Below, piece after piece: positions 1 to 9,439 of a stretch of DNA of 64,000 bases. The position numbers and the translations under genes were made by a program. This DNA is from Bacteroidales bacterium (lineage in GTDB: Bacteria > Bacteroidota > Bacteroidia > Bacteroidales > M50B96). The stretch is taken from the NCBI GenBank assembly GCA_021740905.1, contig JAIOYV010000017.1, positions 18,020-82,019 of the forward strand, read 5' to 3'. The notes below the pieces were generated by a model. The model made no database searches. It had not been told where the DNA came from and saw only the letters and a program-made list of their open reading frames with translations. Position 1 is the first letter of the stretch, and each line of letters starts with the position of its first letter.

Positions 1-626
1 GTGAAGATTTGTCGCGCCTTTGCAATTTTTCGCTGGCTGCCAATCATCCCAAGATATGCATGAGGCTGCCGGGCGCAGTGTGCCACAATTTCCCGGTCGT
101 ATTCATGCAGGTGACTGATGGATGTAATAAAGGTGTGATCATCATAAGCTAATTCCTCGAAGGCAAGTTTATGGTTTTTGTTTATTCGGGCAATCCCATC
201 TGAATGATTAGAACCAAGAACTTCCGGTCGTTCATCAATTAACGTAACAGTAAATCCTAACCTGCTTGCCTGGATAGCCAGGCCTGCACCAATATGTCCG
301 GCACCAAAAATATGCAGACGAAATTTCCTGCCAATGGGTTCGATATAAACCTGAACAGTTCCTCCACAACTCATGTCGTGGTCGGAGGTAAGGTTGTGGT
401 CGAACAATTTGGCTTTTCCTTCTTTTAGAACTCCCAAGGCATCCTGGATCACTTTGTGTTCGAGATTGCCGCCACCAATCGACCCAAATACACTGCCATC
501 GGTGTAAACAAGCATTTTTGAACCCTGCTTTCGTGGGGTTGATCCTTTTGTTTGAGTGATGATGCAAAGTGCTGTTTCTTTGCCACTTTGTTCACATTCT
601 GCAATTTTCTGATAGATGCTTTCCAT
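1..626 (-). CDS. XdhC/CoxI family protein (C-terminus cut by window edge)
   Basis: The minus-strand frame opens at ATG 624-626 and stays open to base 1, so about 208 residues are visible and the rest lies outside the window. The N-terminal half carries the XdhC/CoxI signature SIGGGNLE and a later SCGGT motif. The second half begins a Rossmann-like domain with FGAGHIGAGLA, followed by IDERPE and the conserved GMIGSQRK near the window edge. Family members help insert sulfurated molybdenum cofactor into xanthine dehydrogenase-type enzymes or deliver it to them. That is family knowledge; no molybdoenzyme gene is visible here. The plus-strand DMT permease is divergent, across a repeat-filled gap. 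The family call is secure, but the enzyme served is unknown. Confidence 0.88.
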   Translation of the reverse strand, partial: MESIYQKIAECEQSGKETALCIITQTKGSTPRKQGSKMLVYTDGSVFGSIGGGNLEHKVIQDALGVLKEGKAKLFDHNLTSDHDMSCGGTVQVYIEPIGRKFRLHIFGAGHIGAGLAIQASRLGFTVTLIDERPEVLGSNHSDGIARINKNHKLAFEELAYDDHTFITSISHLHEYDREIVAHCARQPHAYLGMIGSQRKIAKARQIF

Positions 627-654
627 GTCTTCGATGATTTGTCACGAAAAATAC

Positions 655-855
655 AAAAAAAAATGAAGCACGCAGGAATTTTATTTTGACGCAGATTTGC
701 ACGGAATATCGCGGATGCATAATGTAAGAAGAAATCCGCGTCATCCGCGTAAATCTGCGTCTACATTTTTTTTTTGAAGCGGATGAACGCGGAAAAAAGC
801 GGATCAAATTAAAAGAAAAAAACCGCGGTATCCGCGTAAATCCGTGTCGAAATTC
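655..855. repeat. Intergenic GCGGAT/ATCCGC inverted repeats
   Basis: The gap between the divergent xdhC-like and DMT genes is filled with related words in both orientations. GACGCAGATTTGCACGGA at 688-705 is nearly the reverse complement of TCCGCGTAAATCTGCGTC at 744-761. Two further degraded copies lie at about 776-800 and 822-848. The words could fold into imperfect hairpins. They resemble a dispersed intergenic repeat that I recall from Bacteroidota genomes, which is recollection and not a search result. No coding potential is evident. Confidence 0.7.
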
Positions 856-892
856 ATCAGCAAAAAGGCTATTTTTACCCAAAACATTTTTG

Positions 893-1759
893 ATGCTGAA
901 CCTTCTGTTTTCTATACTTAGCTCCGGGGTTATCTTTGCCTTGTTCAAATTGGCCGAAATAAAAAAAGTCGACAATGTCCGTATTATCATAATCAACTAC
1001 CTCACTGCTTCTATTTTGGGCTTTTCACTAAACAGGATTGACCCAAGCCTTGCCAATACCATCCATTCCAACTGGCTTTTTCTTGCCATATTTATTGGTG
1101 TAATGTTTATCGGTATGTTTTTTCTGATTGGCTATTCGGCACAAAAGGCTGGCATTTCTGTAACAACGGTGTCCACAAAAATGTCGGTGGTGGTCCCAAT
1201 CCTTTTTTCCATATTGTATGACCCTCAAGACAAAATCAGTCTAATTAAAGCACTTGGCATTGGCCTTGCGCTGGTTGCCCTTTTCCTCTCGGTGTATAAA
1301 AAGCGAACTGAAAAGCTGGAGATGAAATTTGTCTTTCTTCCGGTTATCCTTTTTTTTGGCATGGGACTGGTTGATAGTTTTGTAAAATTCGCTCAGCAAG
1401 ATTATTTGGATGACAATAACTTACCCATGTTTACAGCCTTCACATTTGCTGGTGCTTTGTTTACCGGGTTGATTGTGCTTGCTGTGCTTCGTTACCCCAT
1501 CAAAAACTTTCTTTCGATCAAGGCCTGGGTGATTGGAATATTGCTGGGATCGGCAAATTTTGGTTCCATGTATTTTTTAGTCCGAGCTTTGGAGTATGGG
1601 AATTTTGCAAGTTCCGCCGTATTTGGGATAAACAATATTGGGATTGTGAGCGTATCGGTTTTCCTTGCCCTATTGTTCTTTAAAGAGCGCTTAAAACCTA
1701 TAAACTGGATAGGTATATTAGTGGCAGTGATGGCTATTTGGATATTGTCAACAGCTTAA
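893..1759 (+). CDS. DMT-superfamily (EamA-like) permease
   Basis: The product is about 288 residues, almost entirely hydrophobic, with roughly ten predicted membrane segments in two similar halves, as in EamA/drug-metabolite transporters. The second half begins near FVFLPVILFFGMGLVDSF and ends with a helix containing INWIGILVAVMAIWIL. The ATG at 893 is preferred over the TTG three bases upstream. A near-consensus TATTTTTA lies about 25 bases before the start. The gene ends seven bases before the convergent rsh stop codon, so the two 3' ends almost touch. Substrate cannot be inferred; this superfamily exports or imports metabolites, amino acids or nucleotide sugars. Confidence 0.8.
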   Translation: MLNLLFSILSSGVIFALFKLAEIKKVDNVRIIIINYLTASILGFSLNRIDPSLANTIHSNWLFLAIFIGVMFIGMFFLIGYSAQKAGISVTTVSTKMSVVVPILFSILYDPQDKISLIKALGIGLALVALFLSVYKKRTEKLEMKFVFLPVILFFGMGLVDSFVKFAQQDYLDDNNLPMFTAFTFAGALFTGLIVLAVLRYPIKNFLSIKAWVIGILLGSANFGSMYFLVRALEYGNFASSAVFGINNIGIVSVSVFLALLFFKERLKPINWIGILVAVMAIWILSTA

Positions 1760-1766
1760 GTTCAAA

Positions 1767-4019
1767 TCAATCGATCCTATACACTGAGTCAATTCCTTTA
1801 ATCTTCATAAGGTTAAGGATGAGGTTGTTCAGATTTTCGGTATTATGGACATAAATTGATATTGTACCTTCGAATATACCATTGTTACTATCAAATTGTA
1901 GCGATTTCATGTTTACGTTCAACTGTTCGGAGATAACACGTGTAACCTGGTTTAACATGCCCATCTTGTCGGCTCCTTTGAGCCGTATTTTTGTTAAGAA
2001 CGAAACTTTTTCGCGAACGGTCCATTTTGCATCAATCAACTTGTCGCCGTACAAGGTCATTAGATCAGTGGCATTGGAGCAATCTTTTTTATGGATCACA
2101 ACTGGTTTTCCCTTATGTGCAAATGCAATTACATCATCGCCAGGTATTGGGTTACAACAATTTGCCAGGTTATACGAAGCCTTGCTTTTATCATCAATAT
2201 GAAAAGGTTCTTTGCTATTCCCTTTCGCGGTTTTTGGCCCGTCTATCAGTTTAATTTCTTTATTTTTTTGATTATTAGGTCTGAACTGGATTTGCCAGTA
2301 TCGTTTTAATAATCCGCGATTGCGCCGTCGTAATACTTTTATAAGATCATCCTTCACAATCAATCCAACTCCTATCGCAAAAAAGAAATCATCATGATTG
2401 CGGGCACTGTAACTGGTCATTACCTCCTTAATACCTTTAGGGTCTATTTCAATTTTGTTTTGCTGAAGGATATTTTCATACCCTTGTTTTCCAGATGAGA
2501 TATATTCCTTTCGTTGCTTCCGTAAGGCTTCCTTAATCTTGCTTTTTGCCTTGGCTGTAATGGCAAAATCGAGCCATTCGGGTTCGGGTTTTTGGGTTTC
2601 CAGTGTAATAATCTCGACCCTGTCGCCACTATTTAAGACATGGTTGCGTGGCACCAGTTTATAATTCACCTTGGCTCCAATGCAATTATCGCCTATCTGG
2701 CTGTGTACTTCATAAGCAAAATCGATGACAGTAGAATCTTCGGGAAGTTTTAGCAAATGGCCCTTGGGTGTAAATACCATGATCTCATACGAGAACAGGT
2801 TCGACCTAAAATCTTCGACAAATTCTAAAGCATCCTGGTCTTTGTCCAGCTCATTTTGTACCGTAGTTAGCCAATTTTTAATTACCGAATCGGATGATTT
2901 CTGGCCTTGTCGTCGCCAATAGGAAGCAAAACCGTGTTCAGCAATTTCGTGCATCTCGCGTGTCCTGATCTGGATTTCGACCCATCTTCCTTCGGGTCCC
3001 ATTACGGTAAGGTGCAGGGCCTGATACCCATTTCCTTTGGGATTCGAAATCCAATCGCGGATGCGTTCGGGTTTTGGCGAATAGTTGTCAGTTATGATTG
3101 AGTATATATTCCAGCATTGATTTTTAGAGGATAGTTCTTTATCGGGTGTGAAAACGATGCGTATGCTGAACAGGTCATCTATTTCATCGAAAGCCATGCT
3201 CGAATCCTGCATCTTCCTCCAGATGGAATAAACGGACTTGATCACAGTTTGTATTTCATATTCGAGGTGAAGGTTGTCGAGCGATTTCCTTATAGGGTCA
3301 ACGAAACTAAGAAATAGCCTTTCGATCCCAACTCTGGCCACATCTAGTTTTTCTTTAATTTCATTATAAATTTCGGGGTGGCGAAACTCGAAACTGAGTT
3401 CTTCAAGCTCGGTCTTAATTTCGTACAAGCCCAATCTATGAGCCAATGGTGCAAACAGATACATCGTTTCCGAAGCAATTTTATATTGCTTGTTCGGTGG
3501 CATGGATGAAAGTGTTCGCATATTGTGGAGGCGGTCAGCAATCTTGATCAGGATCACCCTAATATCATCACCAAGGGTCAAAAGAAGTTTTTTAAAATTC
3601 TCTGCCTGCATGGAATTGTCCTGTGCAAGTACTCCTGACAATTTTGTAAGACCATCGACCAATGAGGCAATGGTTTCACCAAATTGATTTTTAATATCTT
3701 CGAGAGTATATTCTGTGTCTTCCACCACATCGTGGAGAATGGCTGCTACAATGCTTTTTGTACCAAGGCCAATTTCACTGCTTACAATAGTGGCAACAGC
3801 CAAAGGATGAATAATGTATGGTTCTCCTGATTTCCGAAGCACCCCATTATGTGCATTATAGGCCAACTCGAAAGCATCACTTATTAACTTTAGTTTGTCG
3901 CTTTCGTTATGTTCAGTACTATCAGAAAGTAATTCCTGAAATAGCTTATCAACATCTATTTTTTCATTTTCAATTATTGTTTCCACGAAATAGTTTACCC
4001 CCAAATTATCAGAAGACAC
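1767..4019 (-). CDS. rsh: Bifunctional (p)ppGpp synthetase/hydrolase, RelA/SpoT family
   Basis: The 750-residue product has the full long-RSH architecture. The HD hydrolase domain is near residues 45-200, with ILHDVVEDT and KIADRLHNMRTL, so the metal-binding HD pair looks intact. The synthetase domain is near 240-370, with GNGYQALH and EIQIRTREMHEIAEHG. A TGS domain starts at VFTPKGHLLKLP. A zinc-finger/CC region contains NLANCCNPIPGDDV, and an ACT domain forms the C-terminus. Both activities are therefore predicted: making ppGpp from GTP and ATP, and hydrolysing it. The start is GTG at 4019; no in-frame ATG exists near the N-terminus. A TAACTTTG element overlaps that start codon, discussed as a possible leaderless arrangement. 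Upstream lies a terminator closing the argF operon. Confidence 0.97.
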   Translation of the reverse strand: MSSDNLGVNYFVETIIENEKIDVDKLFQELLSDSTEHNESDKLKLISDAFELAYNAHNGVLRKSGEPYIIHPLAVATIVSSEIGLGTKSIVAAILHDVVEDTEYTLEDIKNQFGETIASLVDGLTKLSGVLAQDNSMQAENFKKLLLTLGDDIRVILIKIADRLHNMRTLSSMPPNKQYKIASETMYLFAPLAHRLGLYEIKTELEELSFEFRHPEIYNEIKEKLDVARVGIERLFLSFVDPIRKSLDNLHLEYEIQTVIKSVYSIWRKMQDSSMAFDEIDDLFSIRIVFTPDKELSSKNQCWNIYSIITDNYSPKPERIRDWISNPKGNGYQALHLTVMGPEGRWVEIQIRTREMHEIAEHGFASYWRRQGQKSSDSVIKNWLTTVQNELDKDQDALEFVEDFRSNLFSYEIMVFTPKGHLLKLPEDSTVIDFAYEVHSQIGDNCIGAKVNYKLVPRNHVLNSGDRVEIITLETQKPEPEWLDFAITAKAKSKIKEALRKQRKEYISSGKQGYENILQQNKIEIDPKGIKEVMTSYSARNHDDFFFAIGVGLIVKDDLIKVLRRRNRGLLKRYWQIQFRPNNQKNKEIKLIDGPKTAKGNSKEPFHIDDKSKASYNLANCCNPIPGDDVIAFAHKGKPVVIHKKDCSNATDLMTLYGDKLIDAKWTVREKVSFLTKIRLKGADKMGMLNQVTRVISEQLNVNMKSLQFDSNNGIFEGTISIYVHNTENLNNLILNLMKIKGIDSVYRID

Positions 4020-4071
4020 AAAGTTAGTTAAATTTTATTTCTCTCTAAACTACATTATGACGGTGATTAAT

Positions 4072-4110
4072 AAAAAAAGGCACCTCATTTCTGTGAGATG
4101 CCTTCTTTTT
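4072..4110 (-). terminator. Intrinsic terminator after argF
   Basis: AAGGCACCTCA (4077-4087) pairs with TGAGATGCCTT (4094-4104) around a six-base loop with one C/A mismatch. On the minus strand the stem is followed by seven T residues (4078-4072). It sits 18-56 bases past the argF stop codon, and separates that operon from rsh. Confidence 0.85.
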
Positions 4111-4127
4111 ATTGAAAATTTAACAGA

Positions 4128-5129
4128 TTAGGCTCCAAGTGTTGCAACCATAACAGCTTTGATGGTATGCAAGCGGTTTTCGGCTTCGTCAAATACAACT
4201 GAGTGGGCCGATTCGAAAACCTCTTCCGTAACCTCCAATTCAGGGAAGCCAAATTTTTGAAAAATTTCCTCACCAACAGTTGTTTCGCGGTTGTGGAAAG
4301 CGGGCAAGCAATGTAAGAATTTCACATTGGGATTACCCGTTTTTTTAACCATTTCCATATTCACCTGATAGGGTTTCATTATTTTAAGGCGGGCTTCCCA
4401 TACTTCGTCAGGTTCGCCCATCGACACCCATACATCGGTGTACAGGAAGTCAACCCCTTTAACCCCTTCGTCCACATTATCGGTAAGCATAATACTGGCA
4501 CCAGTTTCTTTGGCGATGGCCCTGCACTGGTCTACTAATTCTTTTTCAGGATGAAGGTCTCTTGGGGCTACTGCACGGAAGTTCATTCCCATTTTGGCAG
4601 CACCCACCATGAGCGAATTCCCCATATTATTTCGGGCATCACCAAGATATGCAAACGACACTTCGTTCAATGGCTTGTTCGAATGTTCTTGCATGGTGAG
4701 GAAATCGGCCAATATTTGGGTGGGGTGAAATTCAGTGGTCAGTCCGTTCCACACGGGCACTCCAGCATATTTGCCTAATTCTTCAACTATTTCCTGGCCA
4801 AAACCACGGTATTCGATGCCATCGTACATACGGCCCAATACCCGGGCTGTATCTTTCATCGACTCTTTTTTGCCCATTTGCGAACCCGATGGTCCGAGAA
4901 AAGTTACGTGTGCCCCCTGGTCTAAGGCAGCTACTTCAAATGCACAACGTGTGCGGGTGGAATCTTTTGCAAAAAGCAGGACGATATTTTTGCCTTCCAA
5001 CCTTTTTTGTTCATATCCGCCATATTTGGCCTTTTTTAGATCCGCAGAAAGATCGATTAAATATTTGATCTCCTGTGGAGTAAAATCCAATAATTTCAAA
5101 AAGTTACGGTTTCTTAAATTGAATGCCAT
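4128..5129 (-). CDS. argF: Ornithine carbamoyltransferase
   Basis: The 333-residue protein has the aspartate/ornithine carbamoyltransferase fold. [11 protein letters not shown] is the carbamoyl-phosphate-binding loop, [11 protein letters not shown] the second phosphate site, and [13 protein letters not shown] the HCLP motif typical of ornithine-specific enzymes. It interconverts ornithine plus carbamoyl phosphate with citrulline plus phosphate in the cytoplasm. Its gene lies 42 bases downstream of carbamate kinase on the same strand, which favours a catabolic role (citrulline phosphorolysis feeding ATP synthesis, so arcB would also be an appropriate name) over arginine biosynthesis. Length matches both anabolic and catabolic enzymes, so direction is inferred only from context. 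No arginine or agmatine deiminase is in the window. Confidence 0.95.
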   Translation of the reverse strand: MAFNLRNRNFLKLLDFTPQEIKYLIDLSADLKKAKYGGYEQKRLEGKNIVLLFAKDSTRTRCAFEVAALDQGAHVTFLGPSGSQMGKKESMKDTARVLGRMYDGIEYRGFGQEIVEELGKYAGVPVWNGLTTEFHPTQILADFLTMQEHSNKPLNEVSFAYLGDARNNMGNSLMVGAAKMGMNFRAVAPRDLHPEKELVDQCRAIAKETGASIMLTDNVDEGVKGVDFLYTDVWVSMGEPDEVWEARLKIMKPYQVNMEMVKKTGNPNVKFLHCLPAFHNRETTVGEEIFQKFGFPELEVTEEVFESAHSVVFDEAENRLHTIKAVMVATLGA

Positions 5130-5171
5130 GATGTTTTATTTTAAGGTTTAAATTCTAATTTTATTTTTCAT

Positions 5172-6116
5172 TTACACAATCGTAATCCTTGTGCCACCAT
5201 CGTCAACACCCAAAAGGGTTGTTTTTGTGATGATAGAGTCTTTTCCGGTATTTTTGGTGAATTCGATAGCTGCCCTAATTTTTGGTCCCATACTTCCTTC
5301 TCCAAACTGACCTTCGTCAAGGTATATTTTAGCTTGGGCAATACTCATTTTATCAATAGCCTTCTCTTGAGGTGTATTAAAATTTATACACACCTTAGGC
5401 ACATCTGTAAGAATAAATAATTTATCAGCATTTATTTGACGTGCTAACAATGAGGAAGCAAGGTCTTTGTCGATCACAGCATCAATTCCCTGAAGCTTGT
5501 TTTCTTCGACATAAAAAGTAGGGATACCACCACCACCCACTGCGATTACAATCTGTCCTCCACGTGCAATCTTTTCAATGGTCGTTCTATTCGAAATGGC
5601 TCTGGGTTTTGGTGAGGCAACAACCTTTCTCCACCCCCCTCTTTTCGTATCTTCTTTATAAACAGAGCCTGTTTCTTTAGCAAGAGTTTCAGCTTGTTCT
5701 TTCGTGAAATACGGACCAACTGGTTTTGTTGGATTCTCGAAGGCAGGATCGTCTTTATTTACTAAAACCTGCGTAATGATTGTAATAATGTCGCGATCGA
5801 TGTCTTGTGCTCGAAGGACATTGTGCAATTGCTGTTCGATCATGTATCCAATAAATCCCTGAGAATAGGCCACAGCAATATCCAAAGGCAAGTCTGGTAC
5901 GCCATGCATTTCAGCACCAGCTGAATTGGCCAATAAAATATTTCCTACTTGGGGGCCATTTCCATGGGTAACTACAAGGTTATAATTCCTCTTAATCAGT
6001 TTGGTAAGATTCTCACTTGCATGTAAAACATTAAGTTCCTGCTCATCAATTGTACCTTTCTGACCTGCCTGGAGCAAAGCGTTTCCGCCAAAGGCAACTA
6101 CAGCGAGTTTGTTCAT
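5172..6116 (-). CDS. arcC: Carbamate kinase
   Basis: The 314-residue protein starts with the amino-acid-kinase motif AVVAFGGNALLQ and contains VVTHGNGPQVGN, IVIAVGGGGIPTF and the C-terminal GSMGPKIRAAIEF, all typical of carbamate kinases. The length agrees with the family norm of about 310. The enzyme transfers phosphate from carbamoyl phosphate to ADP, yielding ATP, CO2 and ammonia. It is the first gene of a two-gene operon with argF, consistent with ATP-yielding breakdown of citrulline or a related carbamoyl compound. A TAGTTTTG promoter element lies about 46 bases upstream of the ATG. Confidence 0.95.
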   Translation of the reverse strand: MNKLAVVAFGGNALLQAGQKGTIDEQELNVLHASENLTKLIKRNYNLVVTHGNGPQVGNILLANSAGAEMHGVPDLPLDIAVAYSQGFIGYMIEQQLHNVLRAQDIDRDIITIITQVLVNKDDPAFENPTKPVGPYFTKEQAETLAKETGSVYKEDTKRGGWRKVVASPKPRAISNRTTIEKIARGGQIVIAVGGGGIPTFYVEENKLQGIDAVIDKDLASSLLARQINADKLFILTDVPKVCINFNTPQEKAIDKMSIAQAKIYLDEGQFGEGSMGPKIRAAIEFTKNTGKDSIITKTTLLGVDDGGTRITIV

Positions 6117-6162
6117 ATATCTAATTTATTCGTTCAAAATTCATCATCTATTGAAAAGTCTG

Positions 6163-6170
6163 CAAAACTA
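6163..6170 (-). promoter_or_regulatory. -7 element of arcC-argF promoter
   Basis: Read on the minus strand, 6170-6163 is TAGTTTTG, a perfect match to the Bacteroidota TAnnTTTG consensus, giving an expected leader of about 40 bases. No convincing -33 TTTG is seen at the usual spacing. Confidence 0.5.
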
Positions 6171-6391
6171 TAAAAAAAAACAACCTGACATAATAAAAGC
6201 AAGAGTTGAATATTGGGTTTATTAGTTTGTTCATCAGTCGTTTATAAAATATTTCACATGATTAATGTCATGTTTGGACTAATTGTATGGAGCAGTCAAC
6301 CCAGCTTCCAATGTCCATTCATGAATTTTGTTTTTAGTTTTTTGTTCATTTAATAAATTTTCCATTCTGAATGATTAGTTTTGCGGGGGGG

Positions 6392-9300
6392 ATGAGAAAA
6401 TTCAAAATCTATAGTTTAGTCATAGGCATTTTGCTATCTATCCAGGTCTTTGGACAAAAGGAAAAGATAATTGACAGCCTGGAGAGCATATTGCCTGGCT
6501 TGCAAGATTCGGCAAGGATCGGTGTTTTATGTGAGCTTTCGTATAAATACAGGCTTATTGATTTAGACAAATCGTATTCTTTATTGCATGAGTCAATAAT
6601 TCTTGCCAAAAAAATGAATCAAGCCGATGTACTTAAATTAGCATACTCTAAAGCCGTTCAAATACATTACAAAAACGGAAACATCGATTCGGCACTGATC
6701 TACTCCCATCGTTTTTATGATATCCTTGTCGACCTTCATGATTCGCTCGAAATGGCCCAGGCAGCCAATAACTTGGGGGTTTTGAATAAAATCACAGGCG
6801 ATCATTCAAAGGCCCTCGAATTTTATAAGATATCGCTGGACATCAAAATAAAAATGAAAAACCAATTGGGCATTGCCAAATCCTTGAACAATATGGGTTT
6901 GGTATACGAACAACTGGGCGCTTATGAAAAGGCACTCGACTACTATCTAAAGTCCCTGGATATAAAGCGGAAGATGGACGACCAAAGTTCGACAGCGGCA
7001 TCGTTGATAAATATTGGGAATATCTATGAGAAGCTAAGTATGGATAGCCTCGCTTTTGCATCGCAATACGAGGCCCTCGGATTGTATGAGCAAAGCAATA
7101 ATTTGAAAGGAAAAGCAACTGCATACAATAACCTTGGGGAATTGATGCAGAAAAGAGGAGATGTTGATCAGGCATTTACTTATTTCGAAAAGGCCCTTGC
7201 CCTAAATGATTCGGTTAAAAACATTTCGGGTCTTGCTTATTCTTACAACAACCTGGGATCGGTGCTTGCCCGGCAAGGAAAAAAGGATGAAGCCATCAGG
7301 AAGCACAAAAAAGCAATCGAGTATATCGCACCCCTTGGCGACCCGTATGCAATGGCCCGCTTTTGCTTAGACCTTGGCAACACCTATCTGTTAACAGAAA
7401 ATACACGCATGGCAAAAGAATACCTGGACAAAAGCTTACAAATCGCCCGAAAAGAAAAGCTAATGCCCCTGAAATATAAGATCATATTAAGCTTATCGAA
7501 ACTTAAATATCAACAAGGAAAATATTATGCTGCTTTCGACTTGCAGGAACAAGGACATGCTATCAAAGACAGTATTTTCAATGAGGAAAGCAAACAGGCC
7601 ATTGCCAACCTCCAAATTATAAATGAAGTAGATGCACAACAAAAGCACATCGAAAGCCTAACAAAAACGAATTCTATTCAACAGGAAAAGCTAAAGCAAA
7701 GCAAATACTTTACCTGGTCGCTTGCAATAAACCTGGTGGCATTTTTTGTGTTCATTATTATTGGGATAATCAGGTTCAGGCATTTATCGAAATTGAACAA
7801 ACAACTGAACCATCATCAATCGGAATTAACAAAGCAAAACGAGTTTTTGGGCACCCTGATAAAAACCATTCCCATGCCCATGATATATAAAGACAAGGAC
7901 TTAAAAATAGTAGGCTGCAATTCCTATTTCGAGGAAATGATTGGAAAATCGGAAAAGGAACTGATTGGGAGCACCCTCGAGAAATATCAAAAGTTTAGCA
8001 ATATTACTGCTCATCATCATGAAGATAAAAAGGCATTGGAAGATCCTGGCATCCGTTCTTATGAGGAGAAAATTGTTTTTGCCGATAAGAAAGAGCATGA
8101 CGTGATTGTCTATAAATCGAGTTTTAAGAATGAGAATAATGAGGTAGCCGGCATATTGGGTATCATCCTTGATATTACATCGCGAAAACAATATGAAAAG
8201 GAACTACATCAAAACGAACAACGCCTTGTAATTTTAAACGAACTATACAAAGACCTTGATGGATTGTACGAAGACTTGGTCTGCAAATCGCACCAGAAAA
8301 TATGTGAGTTTACTTCCGCTACTGCTAGTTTTTGTTTAACTTGGGTGTCTGATGATCGCAAAAAAATGGAGTTGTGTTCTTTTAATGCGACAAGCAACCA
8401 ATTTAAGATTTCGAGTGAGACTGATTTGCAATTTGGAAATTTTCCTGATTTTGAAACGATCGTGAAGGGGAAAAAGTATTTAAATATACAAGGAAAGGAT
8501 GAGGGAATTAAGCATTACTCCAAACTCTTCGATGTTCCGAAAACGGCCTTAAATGATCTCCAGTTATTACCGATAATCGAAGGTGACAATGTGGTTGGCA
8601 TAGCCGGGATTGCTAATTTCGATCGAGCATTTATAAGCTCAAAGCAATCAAACCTTTCTCTTTTTGTTTCTGAAATATGGAGCTTGTTGCAACGTAAAAA
8701 AAGTCTGGTCGACCTGGAGAAAAGCAAGAATAAGCTAAAGGAAACTATCGATGCCAAAGACAAATTCTTCTCCATTATTGCCCACGACCTGAAAAACCCT
8801 TTCAATGCCATCCTTGGTTTTGCCCAGCTTTTATCCGATTATTTCCATGAATTTGATGAAAATGAAAAATTTCAATATATACAAAACCTAAGAGAGGCAA
8901 GCGAAGCGACCTACAAGTTATTGGAGAACCTTTTACAATGGTCGTTTGCACAAACCGGAAAAGTGGACTTTAAGCCCGAAGAAATCGATTTAAGTGTTTT
9001 AGCAAACGAATGTGCCGTGCTGTCCAAACCCTCTTGTGATAAAAAGGATATCCATATCAGCATCCAGATTGAGTTTAATTCAACAGTTTTTGCCGATTCA
9101 AACATGGTTCAGACCATATTTAGAAACCTGCTGTCGAATGCTATTAAATTCTCCAATCGGGGACAGACCATAAAACTGAAAATCACAAACAACGAAAATT
9201 TCAGGACCGTACATGTTATAGATGAGGGAGTTGGGATAAATTCAGAAAACATGAACAAGCTATTTAAGGTAGGGGAAAAAGTTAAATCCGAAGGAACAGA

Positions 9301-9433
9301 GTATGAAAAAGGCACCGGCCTTGGGCTTCTTTTATGCAAAGAATTTGTGGAGATGAATGGGGGCACCATCCAGTTTGAATCGGAACCGGGAAAAGGGAGT
9401 ACGTTTAGTTTTTCATTGCCACGTTCTCAGTAG
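6392..9433 (+). CDS. TPR-PAS-GAF sensor histidine kinase
   Basis: I start the protein at ATG 6392 (about 1013 residues) because a good signal peptide begins there (MRKFKIYSLVIGILLSIQVF, cleavage near FGQ); an in-frame ATG at 6371 would add seven residues before it. Tetratricopeptide repeats fill about residues 60-390, rich in NNLG and YEKALDYY patterns, and are probably periplasmic. A membrane helix follows near 445-467, then a PAS domain (IPMPMIYKDKDLKIVGCN), a GAF-like domain, and the HisKA dimerisation helix with phosphoacceptor His in FSIIAHDLKNP. The HATPase_c domain has N-box NLLSNAIKFSN, G1 DEGVGI and G2 GTGLGLLL. No receiver or DNA-binding domain is fused and no response regulator lies nearby, so its partner is unknown. 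Confidence 0.92.
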   Translation: MRKFKIYSLVIGILLSIQVFGQKEKIIDSLESILPGLQDSARIGVLCELSYKYRLIDLDKSYSLLHESIILAKKMNQADVLKLAYSKAVQIHYKNGNIDSALIYSHRFYDILVDLHDSLEMAQAANNLGVLNKITGDHSKALEFYKISLDIKIKMKNQLGIAKSLNNMGLVYEQLGAYEKALDYYLKSLDIKRKMDDQSSTAASLINIGNIYEKLSMDSLAFASQYEALGLYEQSNNLKGKATAYNNLGELMQKRGDVDQAFTYFEKALALNDSVKNISGLAYSYNNLGSVLARQGKKDEAIRKHKKAIEYIAPLGDPYAMARFCLDLGNTYLLTENTRMAKEYLDKSLQIARKEKLMPLKYKIILSLSKLKYQQGKYYAAFDLQEQGHAIKDSIFNEESKQAIANLQIINEVDAQQKHIESLTKTNSIQQEKLKQSKYFTWSLAINLVAFFVFIIIGIIRFRHLSKLNKQLNHHQSELTKQNEFLGTLIKTIPMPMIYKDKDLKIVGCNSYFEEMIGKSEKELIGSTLEKYQKFSNITAHHHEDKKALEDPGIRSYEEKIVFADKKEHDVIVYKSSFKNENNEVAGILGIILDITSRKQYEKELHQNEQRLVILNELYKDLDGLYEDLVCKSHQKICEFTSATASFCLTWVSDDRKKMELCSFNATSNQFKISSETDLQFGNFPDFETIVKGKKYLNIQGKDEGIKHYSKLFDVPKTALNDLQLLPIIEGDNVVGIAGIANFDRAFISSKQSNLSLFVSEIWSLLQRKKSLVDLEKSKNKLKETIDAKDKFFSIIAHDLKNPFNAILGFAQLLSDYFHEFDENEKFQYIQNLREASEATYKLLENLLQWSFAQTGKVDFKPEEIDLSVLANECAVLSKPSCDKKDIHISIQIEFNSTVFADSNMVQTIFRNLLSNAIKFSNRGQTIKLKITNNENFRTVHVIDEGVGINSENMNKLFKVGEKVKSEGTEYEKGTGLGLLLCKEFVEMNGGTIQFESEPGKGSTFSFSLPRSQ

Positions 9434-9439
9434 GCAGTC

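Noticed and set aside
235..567. A 110-codon minus-strand frame inside the xdhC-like gene.
   Set aside because: It is a shifted-frame shadow of the XdhC coding sequence, which has all the family motifs in the true frame.
6371..6391. Upstream ATG of the sensor kinase.
   Set aside because: It would place seven residues (MISFAGG) before a well-formed signal peptide that begins at the ATG at 6392.
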